NCBI GenBank assembly: GCA_019113675.1
Contig: DXHA01000061.1
Location: 1-55,500 of the forward strand
Source of the DNA: Candidatus Yaniella excrementigallinarum
GTDB lineage: Bacteria; Actinomycetota; Actinomycetes; Actinomycetales; Micrococcaceae
Reading direction: 5' to 3'
Length of the DNA stretch: 55,500 bases
A model generated the notes under the pieces. It ran no database searches, was not told where the DNA came from, and saw only the letters and a program-made list of their open reading frames with translations. Made by a program: the position numbers and the translations under genes. Positions 25,427-33,098 of this stretch are shown here, one piece after another; within the stretch, counting starts at the first letter, position 1, and each line of letters starts with the position of its first letter.

Positions 25427-26214
25427 GACTTAGTTGGTTCAGGCGGAATAGCGTCGATGAGTCTAGACCACGAAGTTTCGGTCAACTCGTAAGTATCGTG
25501 TCCACTATGCCCACCGGCCACAAACCGGTGTTGATACTGAACAAGCAAGGCATCGATAACGTCGTCAACGGTGATTTCTGGTCTTGCTTCATCTGCCGAG
25601 CCCGCCGTTTGCGGGTCAAAAGAGATATCCAAAGCATCGTAAACATCGGTTAGAACATCCCGGATAGCCCGCCCGTCTTCTACCACCAAGCTGGTTGAAA
25701 AAAGCCAAGCACCTTTGACAACACGTTGTGCAGTGCCGGCCAATTTAATTTGTCGGCCAGAGTTCAGCACGGCATGGACAGAATATTCTCCGGCACAGTA
25801 TTCACCTGGGATCTCGCCTACCGCTGCAGCAACATCAAGGCTGGCTAATGCCGCGGTGACTAGTTGCCCAAAATATTCAAAACGCTGCCGAAAACCGAAC
25901 ATGGCATCATTTTCAGGTTGGATATGATCTATCACAACAGACCCGTGATGATAGGCAGCAGCTCGACCACCCACGCGTCGCACCACCGGAGTGAAACCGT
26001 GTTGTTGGCTGCAATTACGGGCACGTTCATACCCTGCCATTCGGACATCTTGCTGTCCAAACGACACCGTAGGTGCAGGACGATAGATCCGCACAACCGG
26101 CCCGCCCATCATCCCCTGCTGCACAGCTCGCAAGACAGTTGTGGAATATTCTAGGTCCGCTGCCGTCCCGAGGCTAACGTTTTGTTCCACCCAGTGCAGG
26201 TTCTTTGTGCTCAC
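25423..26214 (-). CDS. Lipoate--protein ligase A family protein
   Basis: This 263-aa protein of the BirA/LplA/LipB fold shows the family motifs in order: VVRIYRPAPTVSFGQQD, VVRRVGGRAAAYHHGSVVID, GEYCAGEYSVH and the lysine segment RQIKLAGTAQRVVKGAW. Members attach lipoate or octanoate to E2 or H proteins, or transfer octanoyl groups. The nearby lipoyl-bearing E2 (39225) is an obvious potential target, but it lies in a separate operon. The TTT-rich start region gives the ATG at 26214. Some residues differ from the best-studied LplA enzymes, so the exact reaction is unsettled. Confidence 0.82.
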   Translation of the reverse strand: MSTKNLHWVEQNVSLGTAADLEYSTTVLRAVQQGMMGGPVVRIYRPAPTVSFGQQDVRMAGYERARNCSQQHGFTPVVRRVGGRAAAYHHGSVVIDHIQPENDAMFGFRQRFEYFGQLVTAALASLDVAAAVGEIPGEYCAGEYSVHAVLNSGRQIKLAGTAQRVVKGAWLFSTSLVVEDGRAIRDVLTDVYDALDISFDPQTAGSADEARPEITVDDVIDALLVQYQHRFVAGGHSGHDTYELTETSWSRLIDAIPPEPTKS

Positions 26215-26257
26215 CTATGCTCGTTTCTACTCTGCTGTCAAAGCAGCTTTCAAAAAT

Positions 26258-27631
26258 TTATACTTGGACAATTCCCAGCAGTACTGCCACTAATAACAAT
26301 ATGATGCTAAAGCCCCACATAATGGCAAATGAGTACCGGATATGTTTGCCCATATCGGCTTCGGCCAGCCCGATCGCTAGCCAAGCTGCCGGGGCAAAGG
26401 GGCTAACGAAGGTACCGATGATATTGCCGACCAATAGCGCATAGGCGGTAGATGAGGCTGCCACACCGAATTGCCCTGCCGTGGCTTCAACGAGCGGAAG
26501 CACTGAAAAGTAATAGGCATCGGTGGAGGTGAGCATATCAAGCGGAACACCAAGGGTACCGACAATCACGTGCAAGTACTGTCCGACAGAGTCTGGGATA
26601 ATTTGCAGCATAGCAAGTGCCACATTTTCCAACATGCCAGATTCATTGAGCACACCGAGAAACACTGCCGCAGCAATAATGACCGAAGCCATCATCAACG
26701 CATTGGGTGCATGTTCTTTGATACGATCAATCTGCAATCTCGCCGAATTGAAATTTAGTGGCAGCAGCACTGCCACGCCCAGCACGAAGCTAAAGGCCGG
26801 GTCTAACCAGCCGGCCAGCATGGTCGTGATCACGGCGATAACAACGACAATATTGAGCCAATAAATTACCGGATGAGCATTTATTTTGCCCACCAGATCT
26901 TTGCGCTCTTGTAACTGTCGTTGGCTAAAATCATCGGCAATTTCATAGACATCCACCGCACTGGCAGATTGCACCGTACCTGATCCCACTTGAGCGTTTA
27001 TTCGACGGATCTCGCGCAATCCCAACAGCACAGCCAGCCCAATCAGCAGCAGCAGTCCGACCCCCTGCAGCGGGATAAGCGGTCGGTAGAGTTCACCGGG
27101 TTCTACATCAATAACACTGGCGGCTCGAATCAATGGCCCACCCCAGGGCACCATATTCATCAGCGCTGCCGATAGGCTGACGAGCAGTAACAACAGATAG
27201 CGGTTCATCTCCAGCGCCCGATAAAGCGGTAGTAACGCTGGAATGGTCAGTAAGAACGTGGTGGCTCCGGCACCATCAAGGTGCGCTAAAGCGCCGATCA
27301 GTACGGTACCGATAACCACCAGTATGACTCGGCCACGTGTCATCAAAATAAGCCGTCGTATTACTGGATCAAACAGCCCGGCGTCCGATAATATGCCGAA
27401 AAAGATGATAGCGAAGATGAACATCACAACAACGTTCATCACCTGGTCGAGCCCAGAACTGAAAAATGATTGTAAATCTCCCACACCAAAGCCAAGCACA
27501 ATGGCACCCACAGTAGGTACCAGGGCCATGGCGACAACCGGGGAAACTCTGCCCCAGATAAGTAGTCCAACGGTGACGGCGATAATGGCCAACCCGGCGA
27601 TGGTGAGAACGAGGTCGGGTTCTGTTGTCAT
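26258..27631 (-). CDS. CitM-type citrate/proton symporter family transporter
   Basis: This 457-aa transporter with about eleven helices belongs to the CitMHS family, which carries citrate as a metal complex. Key segments are VMFIFAIIFFGILSDAGLFD, GALAHLDGAGATTFLLTIPA, AALMNMVPWGGPLIRAASVI, and later GTLGVPLDMLTSTDAYYFSV with GNIIGTFVSPFAPAAWL. Two homologous halves are joined by a charged loop at about 230-275. AAAGGA precedes the ATG at 27631; longer upstream reading gives a non-membrane leader and is rejected. It is divergent from the M50B-like gene. Confidence 0.9.
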   Translation of the reverse strand: MTTEPDLVLTIAGLAIIAVTVGLLIWGRVSPVVAMALVPTVGAIVLGFGVGDLQSFFSSGLDQVMNVVVMFIFAIIFFGILSDAGLFDPVIRRLILMTRGRVILVVIGTVLIGALAHLDGAGATTFLLTIPALLPLYRALEMNRYLLLLLVSLSAALMNMVPWGGPLIRAASVIDVEPGELYRPLIPLQGVGLLLLIGLAVLLGLREIRRINAQVGSGTVQSASAVDVYEIADDFSQRQLQERKDLVGKINAHPVIYWLNIVVVIAVITTMLAGWLDPAFSFVLGVAVLLPLNFNSARLQIDRIKEHAPNALMMASVIIAAAVFLGVLNESGMLENVALAMLQIIPDSVGQYLHVIVGTLGVPLDMLTSTDAYYFSVLPLVEATAGQFGVAASSTAYALLVGNIIGTFVSPFAPAAWLAIGLAEADMGKHIRYSFAIMWGFSIILLLVAVLLGIVQV

Positions 27632-27680
27632 TGCGGGATTCCTTTCAAAATGTTTCGTACACCATAAGAGGTAACACCAC

Positions 27681-28430
27681 TTGGGCATAGAGCTGAGTGT
27701 TTGGTCAGAATATTCTGCTATAAGTGGTCTGGTGTTGGAAGAGTTATGGCAACGAGCAACAACTGTACAACCACCCCTACCCCAAAGCTGGGTTCTAGCG
27801 GTTGGCATTGCCGCGTTGTTAGTTACCTGGACGCCGTTTGGTTACCGGATAGTTCGACATTTAGCTACGGTTTTGCACGAGGCCGGACACGCGCTAGTAG
27901 CAGCACTAGTGGGACGCAAGCTTCGTGGCATTCGTGTGCATGCTGATATTTCTGGTTTGACCGTGTCGAAAGGTCGTCCCACTGGACCGGGTATGGTGGC
28001 TACTTTATTGGCCGGGTACCCTGCCCCGGCGGTGGTCGGGTTAGCTGGTGCTTGGCTAATCAGCCACGGTTATGCGGCGGGTACCATGTGGGCGCTCGTT
28101 GTTGTATGCGCGCTGCTGTTGCTATTGATTCGCAACCTCTATGGTCTGTGGGTGGTCTTAGTTATTGGTGCGGGTGTGGCGGTCTTGTCTTGGACGGCAA
28201 CACCGCAGATGCTATCGGTTGCGGCATATTTTATGGTTTCAGCATTGTTGTTGGTTGCACCGCGCGCTGTCGTGGAATTACAGCGCAGCCGGCATCACCG
28301 TTCCAGAACTGATGCAGATCAGCTTGCCGATATCACCCCGTTGCCAGCTTTTTTGTGGGTGGCCATTTTCTGGCTGCTCACTGTGGCCTGTTTGGCCGGT
28401 GGCGGCTGGCTGCTGCTGTCGGCCGGGTAA
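27681..28430 (+). CDS. M50B-like membrane metallopeptidase family protein
   Basis: This 249-aa multi-helix protein has the zinc-site motif HEAGH in VRHLATVLHEAGHALVAALV (about residues 58-77). A G-rich segment, TGPGMVATLLAGYPAPAVVG, follows. This is the Peptidase_M50B arrangement common in actinobacteria. Biological substrates of this branch are unknown. The start is TTG 27681 with AGAGG 8 nt upstream; no ATG exists near the first helix, so the start is tentative. A hairpin terminator follows the stop. Confidence 0.8.
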   Translation: MGIELSVWSEYSAISGLVLEELWQRATTVQPPLPQSWVLAVGIAALLVTWTPFGYRIVRHLATVLHEAGHALVAALVGRKLRGIRVHADISGLTVSKGRPTGPGMVATLLAGYPAPAVVGLAGAWLISHGYAAGTMWALVVVCALLLLLIRNLYGLWVVLVIGAGVAVLSWTATPQMLSVAAYFMVSALLLVAPRAVVELQRSRHHRSRTDADQLADITPLPAFLWVAIFWLLTVACLAGGGWLLLSAG

Positions 28431-28447
28431 TAATTTCGGGCAGGACA

Positions 28448-28475
28448 AGAGCCCGGCCAGTTTTGACCGGGCTCT
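28448..28475. terminator. Terminator between M50B-like gene and fdhA
   Basis: A perfect 9-bp stem (28448-28456 with 28467-28475) with a 10-nt loop lies between convergent genes and probably serves both strands. Confidence 0.65.
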
Positions 28476-28488
28476 GCAGCGATATTCG

Positions 28489-29628
28489 TTATCGGTTAGG
28501 TTGCAGAATCACTTTGGAGTAACCGGGCTCGCGGTTATCGAATTTTTCGTATGCCTCCGGAGCATCCGCAAGGGGTAGCTCTTGGGAGACGACGAAGCTT
28601 GGCTTGGCCCGGCCTGCAATAATTAGGTCGCGGAGTTTATGGGCGTACTGTTTGGCGTCTGCCTGTCCAGTGCCCATGGTTTGACCTTTTTCAAAGAACC
28701 GTCCGATCCGGAATAATAGCTCGCCTTTGGCAGAGTGTTCATCGGGTGCTCCCGGATCAGATGGTAGATACAACCCCACAACACCCAGACCACCGGTGTG
28801 GCGTACTGTATCGACCAGTTGGTTGAGAACAACTGCGGGTTGTTCTTCTCCGGAGCGCGCAGTGGCCTGATAACCAACAGCGTCAATACCGCGGTCCACA
28901 CCGTAGCCTTCGATCTTGTCGACAATCTGTTCAGCAGGATCGCCGTCGTCAAAATTGATTGGTTCGGCACCGAGCTCTTTGGCCAAATCCAGCCGGTTTT
29001 GCACGTGGTCGACCACAAAGATACGGCTGGCGCCTTTCAACTGTGCCGAATAAGCGGCCATCAGCCCGACCGGTCCTGCGCCATACACCGCAACCGTTTC
29101 ACCGGGTTTAACTCCGGCAAGCTCAGTTGCGTGATAGCCGGTGGGGAAAATATCGGCCAGCATGGCGAAGTCTTTTTCGTGTTCATCACCTTGTGGTAGC
29201 TGCACACAGTTGTAATCGGCAAACGGGACCAGCAGGTATTCGGCTTGGCCACCGGAGTAGGGCCCCATACCCACATATCCATATGCCCCGCCGGCGGTGC
29301 CTGGATCATTAACGGTCAAACAGAACGCCGATTTACCAGCGCGGCAATTGTCACAAAACCCACAGGCCACGTTGAAAGGCAAGACCACTCGGTCTCCTTG
29401 AGATACGGAGCTCACTCCGGAACCGACTTCTTCGACAATGCCCATATTTTCGTGACCGAAAGTGATACCCGGTTCCGCATCGGTGCGGCCCTCATACATG
29501 TGCAGATCCGAACCGCAGATAGCAGTCGAGGTGATTCGGACAATCACATCGCTTGGTGCTTGGATGACCGGGTCTTCAACGTCTTCTACAGCAACCTCGT
29601 ATGGTCCTTTATATACAACAGCTTTCAT
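28489..29628 (-). CDS. fdhA: Glutathione-independent formaldehyde dehydrogenase
   Basis: This 379-aa zinc-dependent medium-chain dehydrogenase oxidises formaldehyde (dismutation or NAD-linked) without glutathione. It has MKAVVYKGPYEVAVEDVEDP, the catalytic-zinc motif STAICGSDLHMYEGR with GHENMG, and the structural-zinc cysteines in CGFCDNCRAGKSAFC. The FPTGYHATELAG segment and the Rossmann motif VAVYGAGPVGLMA follow, with VDHVQNRLDLAKELGAEPIN. GGAGTG precedes the ATG. It lies 47 nt downstream of a GlcG/HbpS-like gene. It could dispose of formaldehyde formed by the sarcosine oxidase encoded in the same window. Confidence 0.93.
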   Translation of the reverse strand: MKAVVYKGPYEVAVEDVEDPVIQAPSDVIVRITSTAICGSDLHMYEGRTDAEPGITFGHENMGIVEEVGSGVSSVSQGDRVVLPFNVACGFCDNCRAGKSAFCLTVNDPGTAGGAYGYVGMGPYSGGQAEYLLVPFADYNCVQLPQGDEHEKDFAMLADIFPTGYHATELAGVKPGETVAVYGAGPVGLMAAYSAQLKGASRIFVVDHVQNRLDLAKELGAEPINFDDGDPAEQIVDKIEGYGVDRGIDAVGYQATARSGEEQPAVVLNQLVDTVRHTGGLGVVGLYLPSDPGAPDEHSAKGELLFRIGRFFEKGQTMGTGQADAKQYAHKLRDLIIAGRAKPSFVVSQELPLADAPEAYEKFDNREPGYSKVILQPNR

Positions 29629-29675
29629 GAATGCTTCACTCCTAGGTAGTGAAATTTGGTTGGCTGCCTACATAT

Positions 29676-30104
29676 TTACTTAGAAGCTGCTTCAAAGGCC
29701 TGAGCGCCTGCTTCGGCAACTTTTTGATCGTTATCAACGGTGGAACCACTCACCCCGACGGCGCCGATTACAGTTCCGTCATCAAGTTTGAGTGGAATGC
29801 CGCCAGGAAACGTGATCAATCCGTCGTTGGAGAATTCAATGTGATAAAGCGACTCGCCCGGTTGGATCATCGGGGTTAGATCGCTGGTTTCCATATCAAA
29901 GTAGCGTGCCGTGCGAGCTTTCTTTATCGAAATATCGATACTGCCCAACCACGCACCGTCCATACGGTTAAAGGCTTTCAGATTCGCGCCGACATCAACC
30001 ACTGCGGCGTTCATTTTTAGATCGAGTTCGGCTGCCCGACGCATACAAGCGTCTACTACGGTTTGGGCAAGTTCAAGAGTTATATCTGATGGGTTGGTGG
30101 TCAT
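29676..30104 (-). CDS. GlcG/HbpS family (DUF336) protein
   Basis: This 142-aa alpha/beta protein of the GlcG/HbpS/DUF336 family begins with ITLELAQTVVDACMRRAAEL. It carries NAAVVDVGANLKAFNRMDGA, FPGGIPLKLDDGTVIGAVGVSGST and DQKVAEAGAQAFE, the usual ligand-pocket segments. Family members bind haem or small cofactors, and some sense oxidative stress. There is no signal peptide, so it is likely cytoplasmic. AAGGAG precedes the ATG at 30104. It is the first gene of a pair with fdhA, which suggests a role tied to that dehydrogenase. Confidence 0.88.
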   Translation of the reverse strand: MTTNPSDITLELAQTVVDACMRRAAELDLKMNAAVVDVGANLKAFNRMDGAWLGSIDISIKKARTARYFDMETSDLTPMIQPGESLYHIEFSNDGLITFPGGIPLKLDDGTVIGAVGVSGSTVDNDQKVAEAGAQAFEAASK

Positions 30105-30326
30105 CACTAACACTCCTTCCACATAGGATGCTCGTGTCATCATGACCAGGCGCTATGTGGGCTGGCTGATGCCGTGCCCCAGCACACAGCGTCTTAGCTC
30201 CATTCTGGTAGCCAGTCAGCTTTTCCGAAAGGGCCAAAGGCTGCTGTGACTTTTGGTTAGGTGGCGGAAAACCATTAGACTCCACACTTGGCAGACCCAC
30301 CTGACCCATGCTGATTCGAGGCCCAC

Positions 30327-30782
30327 ATGACCGCTACTCCACGTCAATTTTTCCGCTTTTTTGCTATTGCTGAGGTCATTTCTTGGACACTGTTAATCGG
30401 CGGACTAATTTTGCGGGCAACCCAGGGGTGGGATATCGCCGTCACGATCGGTGGCGGCATTCACGGGTTTATTTTCTTGTCCTATGGTGTCACTGCGGTT
30501 TTGATGGCGAAAAACCAGCGTTGGACGGCGTTACCGGCCACGATCTCCATTGTCAGTACCGTTATTCCGTACGCGACCGTGCCGGTAGATATCTGGCTGC
30601 AACGCAGCGGTCGCCTCGACGGTGACTGGCGTCGGACGGCGACAGAAGATCCCCGTGATCATACCTGGCATGACCGTTTACTACGCTGGGTTATCAACCA
30701 CGCATTGTTGAGCATTCTGCTGGGTTTGGTCATTGTGGTGGTTGTGTATGTCATCCTGCTGCTCATGGGGCCGCCCGTTTAA
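30327..30782 (+). CDS. DUF3817 family membrane protein
   Basis: This 151-aa protein has helices at about residues 13-30, 38-62, 68-88 and 125-147. FRFFAIAEVISWTLLIGG and GGGIHGFIFLSYGVTAVLM are the DUF3817 signature. Between the last helices is a charged segment (RRTATEDPRDHTWHDRLL). GAGG lies 5 nt before the ATG. The family is a small actinobacterial and firmicute membrane protein of unknown role. Its stop is 9 nt from that of the convergent SRPBCC gene. Confidence 0.85.
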   Translation: MTATPRQFFRFFAIAEVISWTLLIGGLILRATQGWDIAVTIGGGIHGFIFLSYGVTAVLMAKNQRWTALPATISIVSTVIPYATVPVDIWLQRSGRLDGDWRRTATEDPRDHTWHDRLLRWVINHALLSILLGLVIVVVVYVILLLMGPPV

Positions 30783-30791
30783 CCTCGTCGG

Positions 30792-31310
30792 TCAGCCCAA
30801 CCCTAATGTGTCTTGCAATTGAGCCCAGAACCGGCGTCCAGGTGTTGGATCTGCCCCAAATTCTGTGGCGTAGTATTCATGCAGGCTATCCCAATCAGCA
30901 AATGCCGTCTTGTCAGATACCGGTTGCCCCGCCAGTAGTGCATCAAGTTTGGCTAAATACACGTCCCAGCCAGCAGCAGTTTGGGCCGTTGGCACAGCCA
31001 AATCGAATACATGTAGGAACGTTAGGTTGGTAGCCTGGGTTGTTTCGGCTAGCTCGAAACTATAAAAATCTGCGTTGAACTCCCAGGCAAGAGCGTTGGG
31101 CGGCTCAACTATAAGCACTTTGCCATGCATACCGTGGGCATCGATTTTTTCGCCCACGACCGGCTGCCATTGCACTGCGGCAGGAAACCAGTGTTCCAGT
31201 TGCTCAGGAACACTAACTGCCTGCCAGACCCGATCGACCGGGTGTGCATAATAGCGTTCGAACCGCAGCGCTGGACGTCCCTCAAAGGTTTCAAGTTTGC
31301 CGTCTTTCAT
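30792..31310 (-). CDS. SRPBCC (AHSA1-like) domain protein
   Basis: This 172-aa START/SRPBCC-fold protein begins with the typical LRFERYYAHPVDRVWQAVSV then PEQLEHWFP. It contains VLIVEPPNALAWEFN and ATNLTFLHVF, and ends with GWDVYLAKLDALLAG. Such proteins bind hydrophobic ligands in a deep cavity. The function is unknown. The ATG at 31310 has AGGAAAGGG upstream. It is an intact counterpart, though not an obvious close copy, of the decayed SRPBCC gene near 14588-14955. Confidence 0.85.
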   Translation of the reverse strand: MKDGKLETFEGRPALRFERYYAHPVDRVWQAVSVPEQLEHWFPAAVQWQPVVGEKIDAHGMHGKVLIVEPPNALAWEFNADFYSFELAETTQATNLTFLHVFDLAVPTAQTAAGWDVYLAKLDALLAGQPVSDKTAFADWDSLHEYYATEFGADPTPGRRFWAQLQDTLGLG

Positions 31311-31481
31311 AGCCGCCCTTTCCTGTTCGGTAACCACCGGATGGGCCCAACATCGGTGATCTCCACAGCCTAGATCTTCGGCAACCAATCCCGAGGTGGA
31401 TTAAGCCACTGTCGTCACGCCGGCCCAGCATCATGGGGCAAAGCAATCACTGCCATGCCCCACCAACGCCGAACAGCTATT

Positions 31482-32960
31482 TTAAAACGGATACTTGGCA
31501 ATCGAGGAGCGAACAGTCAGCCACTGTGTCTCAGTGAACGCATCAATGTTGGCCGCTGCACCACCGAAACGCGAACCAGTACCGGAAGCCCCTACCCCAC
31601 CAAATGGCGCATTTGCTTCATCGCCAACGGTTTGTTCATTGATATGTATTTTTCCGGACTCGACCATATCTGATAGGTCCATGGCCATACCGACGTCTCC
31701 CAGAATGCCCACTGAAAGACCATATTCTGACGTATTCACAATATCTGCGGCCTCTTCGATGGTGGAAAATGACATAACGGGGGCAACTGGGCCAAAAATT
31801 TCATCAACCCAGGCGGTATTTGACGTCGAGATATTCGACAAAACCGTAGGAGAATAAAACAGGTCGCGGTAATCGCCACCGGCCTCCACACTAGCGCCCT
31901 GCTCTTGTGCCTTTTGCACAATGGAATGCACGTTGTCCCGCTGGCCGGCATCGATAATTGGCCCTAACGCTACAGCTTCTGCTGAAGGGTCCCCGACCGG
32001 GATGTTTTTGGCTTTCTCTGCCAGTTTGCTGACATACTCGTCGACCAAAGATTCGTGAACCAGATGACGGCCAGCGGTCATACAAATCTGTCCCTGATGC
32101 ATAAATGAACCGAATGCTCCGGCGGAAACCGCTGCATCCAGATCGGCTCCTGGTAAAACCACTAGCGCGTTATTACCACCTAATTCCAAGTGAACCCGTT
32201 TGAGGTTACGGCTTGCTGCTTCGCCTACCTTACGGCCAGCCGCTGTGGAACCAGTAAACGATACGATACGCACCTCGGGCGCATCTACCATGGCTGCACC
32301 GGTATCCCCACCACCAGGCAGCAGCTGCAGAACATCTGTTGGAAGACCAGCTTCTTCCAGTATGCGGGCAATTATCACACCGCCTGATACCGAGGTGCGC
32401 GGATCCGGTTTAAGCAATACGGCATTGCCCAAACCAAGCGCCGGCACAACCGAACGGATGGATAAGATCAACGGGAAGTTATACGGCGAAATCACCGATA
32501 CTACACCGGCTGGACGACGGCGCGCAATGGACCATCGGGGATCATCGGTGCTGAGTACTTCCCCCATTGGCGCGGTACATAGCGCGGCAGCTTCGTAACA
32601 CTCCTGAGCGGCTACATGCAGTTCCAGATCGGCCTTGGCAGAAATCGCTCCGGTCTCTTGCATAATCCACGCCTGCAGCTCGACCGCGTGGTCTTCAAAA
32701 AGTTGACCCGCTGAACGTAAAATCGCCGCACGTTGGGTAGGTTTGGTGGCTGCCCAAGCCTTTTGTGCTTCTGCGGCACGTTTAGCCGCTGCCCTAACGT
32801 CCTGGGGGATAGCAGAACCAACGCTGCCCAGCTTTTTACCAGTGGCTGGCTCGACGACCGCAATATCAGCTCCGCCGCCATCGACCCAACCACCGCTATA
32901 AACCTTGTTGTGCCAACGGTCGTCATCAAGCAAAGTGACCATCTGTGAATTTTGTGCCAT
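31482..32960 (-). CDS. NAD(P)-dependent aldehyde dehydrogenase (benzaldehyde dehydrogenase-like)
   Basis: This 492-aa aldehyde dehydrogenase has the cofactor region VVSVISPYNFPLILSIRSV, the catalytic Glu in HLELGGNNALVV, and the nucleophilic Cys in HQGQICMTAGRH. EIFGPVAPVMSF and the C-terminal GVGASGTGSRFGG also fit. The GQICMTAGR and PYNFPLILS details resemble benzaldehyde/aryl-aldehyde dehydrogenases rather than succinate-semialdehyde ones. The window also holds a 3-hydroxybenzoate hydroxylase-like enzyme and a ThDP decarboxylase-like enzyme, which would fit aromatic acid metabolism. Substrate is inferred. AAGAAGAG precedes the ATG. Confidence 0.88.
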   Translation of the reverse strand: MAQNSQMVTLLDDDRWHNKVYSGGWVDGGGADIAVVEPATGKKLGSVGSAIPQDVRAAAKRAAEAQKAWAATKPTQRAAILRSAGQLFEDHAVELQAWIMQETGAISAKADLELHVAAQECYEAAALCTAPMGEVLSTDDPRWSIARRRPAGVVSVISPYNFPLILSIRSVVPALGLGNAVLLKPDPRTSVSGGVIIARILEEAGLPTDVLQLLPGGGDTGAAMVDAPEVRIVSFTGSTAAGRKVGEAASRNLKRVHLELGGNNALVVLPGADLDAAVSAGAFGSFMHQGQICMTAGRHLVHESLVDEYVSKLAEKAKNIPVGDPSAEAVALGPIIDAGQRDNVHSIVQKAQEQGASVEAGGDYRDLFYSPTVLSNISTSNTAWVDEIFGPVAPVMSFSTIEEAADIVNTSEYGLSVGILGDVGMAMDLSDMVESGKIHINEQTVGDEANAPFGGVGASGTGSRFGGAAANIDAFTETQWLTVRSSIAKYPF

Positions 32961-33078
32961 GATCGGACTCTTCTTTCTAAGCAGCTTAGGACTTGGATAT
33001 GTGCTGGAAACACTTAAACCGCTATACTGCCTAGGTTATATTGAGCCCTATATGACAGACCATAGCCGGAACATGGGT

Positions 33079-33094
33079 GGCTTTAAACAAAGCC
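33079..33094 (-). terminator. Weak hairpin after the BCCT gene
   Basis: On the minus strand a 6-bp stem (33079-33084 with 33089-33094) with a 4-nt loop follows the BCCT stop at 33099 within 20 nt. It is small and low in GC, so only possibly a terminator. Confidence 0.3.
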
Positions 33095-33098
33095 GTAG

